Assembly (NCBI GenBank): GCA_030599405.1
Contig: JAUVOB010000015.1
Span: forward strand, 1-10,704
Direction of reading: 5' to 3'
DNA from: Chloroflexota bacterium
Lineage (GTDB): Bacteria; Chloroflexota; Anaerolineae; Promineifilales; Promineifilaceae
Length of the DNA: 10,704 nucleotides
Position numbers and translations under genes: made by a program. Of this stretch, positions 5,350 to 10,704 are shown one piece after another (position 1 is the first letter of the stretch; each line of letters starts with the position of its first letter). The notes beneath the pieces are model-generated. The model was not told where the DNA came from and searched no databases. It was given only the letters and a program-made list of their open reading frames with translations.

Positions 5350-6561
5350 ATGGCGTCCAATAGTAATCTCGATCAAAGAACGAAAAAGGTCTTGATGGTC
5401 GCTCCAACCTCCTTTTTTAAGGATTATGGAGGACATATCCGGATCTTAGAGGAAGCGACAGCCCTTCAAACCCAAGGACACTCCATCGCCATCGTAACTT
5501 ATCATATGGGTGACAATATGCCGGGTTTGACGATACATAGAACCTGGCCCCTGCCATATCGCGCAGACTATGAAGTCGGTTCTTCACGCCATAAGGTTAT
5601 ATTCGATTTATATTTATGGTTTAAGACGATCCAGGTCGGTCTACAATTCCAGCCAGATCTTGTTCATGGTCATATGCACGAAGGTGCACTTATTGGTGGC
5701 TTTGTAGCCCGGCTACTTCGCGTCCCTCTGGTTTTCGACTTTCAGGGAAGTTTAACCAGTGAGATGGTTGATCACGGTTTCCTAGCTCAGAACGGAAGGG
5801 TGTACTCTCTCTTCAAAAGAATTGAAAAGTTGGCTTGCAGGATTCCAGACGCCGTCCTAACCAGTTCTCTTCATGCCAAAGATCTGCTCATTAACGAATT
5901 TGAGGTTGACGGTGATTCAATATACCCGTTGCCAGACTGCGTCGATACCGTTCGGTTTGATCCAGAACGAGTTTCTGATGACGAAAAGATTGCCTTAAAA
6001 CAGAAATTAGGCATTCCTTTGGATTGGCCGGTTGTCGCGTACCTGGGTCTTCTCGCCGATTACCAGGGAATACCAGAGATATTAAAGGCAGCGGCCGTTC
6101 TGAAAAAGGCTGGATCGGAAACCTTCTTTCTCGTTATGGGATTTCCAAGGTCCGAACACTATCAGGAGTTGGCTAACCACCTCGGCATTGCCGATCGTGT
6201 CTTATTTACAGGGAAAGTCCAATACCGTGACGCCCCCCGTTTTCTGTCCCTAGGCGATGTGGCCGTATCAGCGAAGATGTCCAACACAGAAGGAAGTGGA
6301 AAGGTGTTGAACTACATGGCGATGTCGATGCCAGTTGTTGCCTTTGATACGCCGGTCCACCGGGAATACCTGGCCGAATTTGGTATCTATGCACCGGTCG
6401 CTGATTATGAAGCAATGGCAGGGGCAATCGAATCTCTGATTCAGGATCTGGAACGAGCTCAATCTCTTGGGAACGAACTGCGTTCAAGGGCTATGAAAAT
6501 GTACAGTTGGGAGGAAGCTGGAGCTCAAATTTCGAGCCTTTACAATCTCTTGACACGCTGA
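5350..6561 (+). CDS. Glycosyltransferase family 4 (GT-B fold)
   Basis: The 403-residue soluble enzyme has a GT-B layout. The N-terminal acceptor domain (about 13-185) begins with VLMVAPTSFFKDYGGH and includes the PDLVHGHMHEGAL segment (102-114). The C-terminal nucleotide-sugar domain (about 200-400) shows PDCVDTVRFDP, the VVAYLGLLADYQGIPEI strand-loop, VLFTGKV and the donor-site stretch TEGSGKVLNYMA (313-324). Glu314 of the retaining-GT EX7E motif is present, but the second Glu is replaced by Asn321. It should transfer a sugar from a nucleotide donor; donor and acceptor are unknown. No good ribosome site precedes the ATG at 5350. An ATG at 5395 (residue 16) has AAGG 6 bases upstream and may be the true start. 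It probably shares a transcript with the TyrA-like gene. Confidence 0.9.
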   Translation: MASNSNLDQRTKKVLMVAPTSFFKDYGGHIRILEEATALQTQGHSIAIVTYHMGDNMPGLTIHRTWPLPYRADYEVGSSRHKVIFDLYLWFKTIQVGLQFQPDLVHGHMHEGALIGGFVARLLRVPLVFDFQGSLTSEMVDHGFLAQNGRVYSLFKRIEKLACRIPDAVLTSSLHAKDLLINEFEVDGDSIYPLPDCVDTVRFDPERVSDDEKIALKQKLGIPLDWPVVAYLGLLADYQGIPEILKAAAVLKKAGSETFFLVMGFPRSEHYQELANHLGIADRVLFTGKVQYRDAPRFLSLGDVAVSAKMSNTEGSGKVLNYMAMSMPVVAFDTPVHREYLAEFGIYAPVADYEAMAGAIESLIQDLERAQSLGNELRSRAMKMYSWEEAGAQISSLYNLLTR

Positions 6562-6578
6562 TAATAATTAGATATACT
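6550..6578 (+). promoter_or_regulatory. Strong promoter for rpoB
   Basis: A perfect -35 TTGACA (6550-6555) and TATACT (6573-6578, 5 of 6) are separated by exactly 17 bases. The -35 encodes Leu-Thr near the end of the GT4 gene, and the GT4 stop (6559-6561) lies in the spacer. Transcription would start near 6585. No other promoter this good is seen before rpoB. Confidence 0.75.
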
Positions 6579-6584
6579 GTTTAT

Positions 6585-6778
6585 TCGCATATTAATCGTT
6601 AAAATCACAGGAACAGGGTGGGAGTTACCACACAAGTAGCAAAGTCAATTCGTACAATTATTGGATCTAGAAAGCGATATAGAGACAACATTGATTCAGG
6701 GGTGCGACGGTAGACGTTGCGCCCCTTATTTATGGAGACTTGGCTCATTCGCATGTAGCAGGGAGCAGGTGATAATTC
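6585..6778 (+). other. 5' leader of the rpoB transcript
   Basis: About 194 bases lie between the predicted transcription start and the rpoB ATG. Apart from the hairpin at 6699-6725 the leader shows no recognised riboswitch, tRNA-like or ribosomal-protein binding structure. The ribosome site AGGTGA (6767-6772) is 6 bases before the ATG, with GGGAG just upstream. The length is enough for transcription attenuation or translational control. Confidence 0.45.
6699..6725 (+). terminator. Terminator-like hairpin (possible attenuator) in the rpoB leader
   Basis: GGGGTGCGACG (6699-6709) pairs along its full 11 bases with CGTTGCGCCCC (6715-6725) around a GTAGA loop, using two G-U pairs. TTATTTAT follows directly, which is T-rich but interrupted. 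It could end transcripts coming through the GT4 gene, partially attenuate rpoB transcription from the promoter at 6550, or both. The stem is strong; termination efficiency is uncertain because the T-run is imperfect. Confidence 0.6.
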
Positions 6779-9700
6779 ATGAAAAACCGTCCTATCAAAA
6801 CCTATGCACGTACAACTGATCCACTCGATTTACCAACCCTAATCGACGTCCAACTGAATTCCTTCGAGGTGTTCCGTAATGAGAGTTTGGCAGAACTCTT
6901 TGAGGAAATATCTCCGATCGTCAGCTTCAATGGTGATCTAAGTCTCTATTTTCCGAGCAACCACCCTGAAGTGGAAGGCTTCGATTTGAAGTATTGGTTT
7001 GAAGAGCCGAAATATAACGTGGATGAATGCGTAGAGCGCGATATGAGCTACGCTGCGCCGCTTTATGTAAAGGTAGTTCTCTATAGTACAGATTTGGATC
7101 AGCCAATTGCGCAGGATATCTTCATGGGCGATTTTCCCATTATGACGCCATCGGGTACGTTCATTATTAATGGCACCGAACGGGTCGTTGTTAGCCAGCT
7201 GATTCGATCACCTGGTGTTTATTTCGAGGTCCAAGAAGAGAGGACAACAGGACGTCCATTGGCTAAGGCCAAGCTGATACCGGATCGTGGCGCCTGGATG
7301 GAGTTTGAAACCCGGAAGACCGATTACTTGACGGTGAAATTTAATAGGAAGCGTACCGTACCAATCACGCTTTTCCTCAAAGCGCTGGCAGGAGTTGACG
7401 ATCAACTCGGCGACACGCTTATTAAAGAAGGAACTGACGAGGAGATTCTAAAACTCTTCGAGGATGTAGATACCAATCCAGAGCATGTCTATATTCAGGG
7501 TAGTATCGAGCAGGAACCTGCTTGGGATCCGGACAAACCTATCGCCGAACAAGCTTTGATTGAATTCTACAAAAGAATGAGACCAGGCGACCCGCCGACG
7601 CTCGATAATGCAAGGCAATACTTGGTCGAGCAATTGTATGATCAACGTCGATACGACCTAGCTCGCGTTGGACGTTACAAGCTAAATAAACGGCTGAACC
7701 TTGAAGAGATCATCCCTGAAACTCACCGAACTCTGACCCAGCACGACATCATTCGCCTTGCGAAGCGAATGATCTTGATCAACAACGGCCAGATTGGGCC
7801 AGATGACATCGATCATCTTGGTAATCGTCGTGTCAAGACGGTTGGCGAGTTATTGCAGGCGAAACTGAGGGTTGGATTGCGCCGAATGGAACGGGTGGTA
7901 CGTGAACGTATGTCAATCCGGGACGTTGAGACGCTTACCGCCGTGACTTTGATAAACATCAGGCCAGTCGTTGCCGCAATTCGCGAGTTTTTTGGTAGTT
8001 CGCAGTTGAGCCAGTTCATGGAACAGGCAAATCCATTGGCAGAATTAACCCATAAGCGAACATTGTCTGCCCTGGGTCCGGGTGGTCTGCGAAGAGAGCG
8101 GGCCGGATTTGAGGTCCGAGATGTTCACCATAGTCACTACGGTCGTATCTGCCCCATCGAAACACCCGAAGGACCAAATATCGGCCTTATCGGCCGGTTG
8201 GCTACCTATGGGCGGGTAAACAGCTACGGATTTATCGAGACGCCGTATCGCCGGGTGATTAATTCCATGGCCGGCGACGAAAAAGGATTGGCAGGGCATG
8301 ACACATTCGAAAACATTGTCGATCCGGACAGCGGTGAGATCATCGTCGAAGCAGGAAAACGCATTAACCGAAATCACGCCAAGAAAATCCGGGAAGCCGG
8401 CATCGAGAGTGTGAGATTAATACCGTTTTTGACCGACGAGGTCGTTTATATGTCGGCCGACGAAGAGGACCGATACACAATTGCTCAGGCGAATGCCGAA
8501 TTGGATGAAAGGAGACAATTTGTCGGTACTAGAATTTCGGCGCGCAGAAATCAGCAGTTCCGATTTTCGTCGGTTGGGCGAATTGATTTCATGGATGTGG
8601 CTCCCCGCCAGATCGTCGGAATCTCCGCGGCGCTTATCCCCTTCCTGGAGCATGATGACGCAAACAGGGCTCTAATGGGCTCGAACATGCAGCGCCAGGC
8701 AGTTCCTTTGCTAACTCCTGATGTAGCAGTTGTTAGCACCGGGATGGAGTGGCAGGCCGCTCTAAACTCGGGCCAGGTCGTGATCGCCGATGAAGATGGC
8801 GAGATCATAAGCGTTACCGGCGACAGGATCGTCGTTACCACGGACAACGGCCCTCATACCTACAATCTGAGAAAGTACAACCGCTCGAATCAGAGCACGT
8901 GCATTGATCAGCGACCAATAGTTGTCAAGGGTCAACGAATTAAGAAAGGAACAATACTCGCCGACAGCTCATCTACCCAATATGGTGAACTCGCCCTAGG
9001 ACAGGATGTTATTGTCGCCTTCCTATCATGGGAAGGGGGAAACTTCGAGGACGCTATTTTAGTAAGTGAACGGCTTGTTCGTGAAGATCGTTTCACCTCA
9101 ATTCATATTGAAAAGCATGAACTTGAGGCGCGAGATACCAAGCTAGGACCCGAGGAGATAACCTACGATATTCCCAATGTTAGTGAAGATGCTTTGAAAG
9201 ATCTGGACGAACGCGGAATTATCCGGGTCGGCGCCTATGTAAATGAAAATGACATTCTGGTCGGCAAGATTACACCAAAAGGTGAAAAGGAATTGAGTCC
9301 AGAAGAGAAACTTCTGCGGGCGATTTTTGGTGACAAGGCCCGAGAGGTGAAAGACAGTAGCCTACGATTACCGAACGGCGCGAGAGGGAAGGTGGTTGAC
9401 GTACAAGTCTTTGATCGCCAGCAGGATCGTGACTTGCCGGCTGGGGTTGAAACGATGGTGCGTGTTTCTGTCGCTCAGCGACGCAAGATCTCCGAAGGAG
9501 ATAAAGTCGCAGGTAGGCATGGCAATAAGGGTGTCGTATCGAAAATCGTACCAGTGGAGGACATGCCCTTCCTTCCAGACGGCACGCCTGTAGACATTAT
9601 ATTGAATCCGATTGGCGTCCCTGGGCGTATGAACCTGGGCCAGATCTTGGAAACGCATCTTGGCTGGGCGGCAACACGGTTAGGTTTCCGGGCAGTTACC

Positions 9701-10704
9701 CCGGTATTCGACGGAGCTAACGAGGTCGAGATAGCATCCGAGTTGGCGAGAGCATGGATCGTTGATAGGGCCTGGGACGTGGTCACCGACTGGGCCTGGG
9801 ATTGGTTAGAAGAAATCGAATACGACACCGAAACCTTGGATGATGACGACGAAGCTCGAGGCTTTTTTATCTCAGCCTGGTTAGCTGAGAGCGACTACGA
9901 CATAGATCGCCTAGCCACCGACCACAACTATGCGAGACATACCATAGCCAGTGAGTGGTTGAAGGAACGAGGCTGGGATCCCGAAACTCTCCTGCCAACT
10001 GAAACGAGCGAGCTACGCAAAGCAGATTGGGAAAAATACAACGAGAAGGCAATCGAAGTATGCACCCGTGAATGGTTTCGCTTCATGAAGGAAACATACA
10101 GCGAGGATCTCGCGGACGAATTCGATATTGATCCTGTGACGATCGCCTACGATAAGCTAGCCGAGATCGCAGCCCGGCTATCCCTCGTTACGAGCATACC
10201 TTTACCGGTTCTCGGCAAAGAGAGATTAATTGATGGCAAATCCGGGCATCCCTTTGATCAACCGGTAACGGTAGGCGTCATTCACATGCTGAAACTTGCC
10301 CACCTTGTCGAGGATAAGGTCCATGCCAGATCGACCGGGCCATATTCATTGGTAACTCAGCAGCCTCTTGGTGGTAAAGCTCAATTTGGCGGTCAGCGAT
10401 TTGGCGAGATGGAAGTTTGGGCCCTGGAAGCCTATGGCGCAGCCCATACTTTGCAAGAGATGCTGACCGTAAAATCAGATGACGTACAAGGGCGCGTGAA
10501 AACCTATGAGGCTATCGTAAAGAGTGAGAAAATCGACGAGCCAGGCATTCCGGCTTCATTCCGAGTCTTGGTCAAGGAGTTGCAGAGTCTAGGCCTTTCA
10601 ATAGAAGCAGTTACCGAAGCTGGGACGACGATTCGCTTCGGTAAGGAAGACGATAAGCGTCATCGACATTGGGTCGGGACTGGTCTAATGGATCTTGCCA
10701 GGAA
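6779..10704 (+). CDS. rpoB: DNA-directed RNA polymerase beta subunit, incomplete at 3' end
   Basis: The gene is open from the ATG at 6779 to the right edge (1308 codons plus 2 bases) and is close to its natural end. Beta-subunit landmarks occur in order: [20 protein letters not shown] (about 122-141), the DIDHLGNRR motif, the rifampicin region [20 protein letters not shown] (404-423), [52 protein letters not shown], the active-site [32 protein letters not shown], and [20 protein letters not shown]. It forms the catalytic core of RNA polymerase together with RpoC. Two features are unusual: substitutions at rifampicin-contact positions (E415, A417, T428) and a ~154-residue Trp-rich insertion (992-1145). 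After the usual LQSLGL end motif the protein continues at least 40 residues. No ribosomal protein genes (rplJ/rplL) precede it. AGGTGA 6 bases upstream supports the start. Confidence 0.98.
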   Translation, partial: MKNRPIKTYARTTDPLDLPTLIDVQLNSFEVFRNESLAELFEEISPIVSFNGDLSLYFPSNHPEVEGFDLKYWFEEPKYNVDECVERDMSYAAPLYVKVVLYSTDLDQPIAQDIFMGDFPIMTPSGTFIINGTERVVVSQLIRSPGVYFEVQEERTTGRPLAKAKLIPDRGAWMEFETRKTDYLTVKFNRKRTVPITLFLKALAGVDDQLGDTLIKEGTDEEILKLFEDVDTNPEHVYIQGSIEQEPAWDPDKPIAEQALIEFYKRMRPGDPPTLDNARQYLVEQLYDQRRYDLARVGRYKLNKRLNLEEIIPETHRTLTQHDIIRLAKRMILINNGQIGPDDIDHLGNRRVKTVGELLQAKLRVGLRRMERVVRERMSIRDVETLTAVTLINIRPVVAAIREFFGSSQLSQFMEQANPLAELTHKRTLSALGPGGLRRERAGFEVRDVHHSHYGRICPIETPEGPNIGLIGRLATYGRVNSYGFIETPYRRVINSMAGDEKGLAGHDTFENIVDPDSGEIIVEAGKRINRNHAKKIREAGIESVRLIPFLTDEVVYMSADEEDRYTIAQANAELDERRQFVGTRISARRNQQFRFSSVGRIDFMDVAPRQIVGISAALIPFLEHDDANRALMGSNMQRQAVPLLTPDVAVVSTGMEWQAALNSGQVVIADEDGEIISVTGDRIVVTTDNGPHTYNLRKYNRSNQSTCIDQRPIVVKGQRIKKGTILADSSSTQYGELALGQDVIVAFLSWEGGNFEDAILVSERLVREDRFTSIHIEKHELEARDTKLGPEEITYDIPNVSEDALKDLDERGIIRVGAYVNENDILVGKITPKGEKELSPEEKLLRAIFGDKAREVKDSSLRLPNGARGKVVDVQVFDRQQDRDLPAGVETMVRVSVAQRRKISEGDKVAGRHGNKGVVSKIVPVEDMPFLPDGTPVDIILNPIGVPGRMNLGQILETHLGWAATRLGFRAVTPVFDGANEVEIASELARAWIVDRAWDVVTDWAWDWLEEIEYDTETLDDDDEARGFFISAWLAESDYDIDRLATDHNYARHTIASEWLKERGWDPETLLPTETSELRKADWEKYNEKAIEVCTREWFRFMKETYSEDLADEFDIDPVTIAYDKLAEIAARLSLVTSIPLPVLGKERLIDGKSGHPFDQPVTVGVIHMLKLAHLVEDKVHARSTGPYSLVTQQPLGGKAQFGGQRFGEMEVWALEAYGAAHTLQEMLTVKSDDVQGRVKTYEAIVKSEKIDEPGIPASFRVLVKELQSLGLSIEAVTEAGTTIRFGKEDDKRHRHWVGTGLMDLAR
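9752..10213 (+). other. Lineage-specific insertion within RpoB
   Basis: In most beta subunits the segment between PVFDGA...EL and GKxxLYDGRTGE-F is only about ten residues. Here it is 154 residues (992-1145). The insert is rich in Trp (10 within about 115 residues) and in Asp/Glu, and is mostly helix-like. The flanks [17 protein letters not shown] and [20 protein letters not shown] are normal and in frame, so this is a true in-frame insertion and not an assembly error. It lies downstream of the catalytic Lys/His segments and before the KVHARSTG motif. Its function is unknown. Confidence 0.85.
9803..10033 (+). repeat. Three tandem ~26-residue repeats in the RpoB insertion
   Basis: The units begin [19 protein letters not shown] (W at 9803), [20 protein letters not shown] (W at 9878) and [20 protein letters not shown] (W at 9956), spaced 25 and 26 residues apart. 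The shared pattern is WLxExxYDxxxL followed by an acidic or polar turn. The DNA is much more diverged than the protein pattern, so the duplication is old and kept by selection on the protein. Just upstream, GGGCCTGGGA occurs at 9768 and again at 9792, eight codons apart (both encode an A-W-D). Confidence 0.65.

Noticed and set aside
6732..6758. Tiny frame METWLIRM just after the leader hairpin, as a possible leader peptide
   Set aside because: It has no ribosome site, no run of a regulatory amino acid, and starts inside the T-rich tail of the hairpin.
9475..9828. Long minus-strand frames opposite rpoB (also 8045-8377, 8551-8847 and 9368-9658)
   Set aside because: rpoB is continuous and unmistakable here; these are shadow frames with no protein-family features.

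Overview
The window looks like a chromosomal housekeeping segment from a bacterium of the Chloroflexota (Anaerolineae/Caldilineae-like). That placement is an inference. It rests on the DUF2089 + SHOCT-like gene pair, the DUF951 gene, an M50 protease beside an HD protein, and an rpoB that has no rplJ/rplL gene directly in front of it and carries a large insertion. Base composition is mixed (around 50% GC) and no mobile element, tRNA, rRNA or CRISPR array is visible.

Layout. The left third is read on the minus strand. From right to left it holds a small Cys-containing DUF951 protein (2957-2751), a membrane glycosyltransferase family 2 protein overlapping it by 4 bases (2754-1249), and a 188-base AT-rich spacer with a promoter and a perfect 11-bp inverted repeat. 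A three-gene regulatory/envelope-type cassette follows: DUF2089 zinc-ribbon protein (1060-686), SHOCT-like protein (649-230) and a partial beta-rich protein running off the left edge (167-1). A short divergent promoter region (2958-3034) separates this from the rightward genes: an M50 site-2-protease-like membrane protease, an HD-domain protein, a divergent TyrA/prephenate-dehydrogenase-like protein and a GT4 glycosyltransferase. A near-consensus promoter (TTGACA-17-TATACT) overlaps the stop codon of the GT4 gene. It starts a roughly 190-base leader with a terminator-like hairpin, and then rpoB (6779 to the right edge, incomplete).

How the parts relate. DUF2089 and the SHOCT-like protein share the same short helical module, at the C-terminus of one and the N-terminus of the other, so they probably act together. 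The inverted repeat on their promoter suggests (auto)regulation. The M50 and HD genes are close enough to be co-transcribed, as are the TyrA-like and GT4 genes. rpoB appears to have its own promoter and a potentially attenuated leader.

The most notable points are: (1) a ~154-residue, Trp-rich, acidic insertion in RpoB containing three ~26-residue tandem repeats; (2) a TyrA-family protein in which the Gly-rich loop and the catalytic Ser and His positions are all replaced; (3) changes at rifampicin-contact positions of RpoB; and (4) the operator-like palindrome before the DUF2089 cassette.
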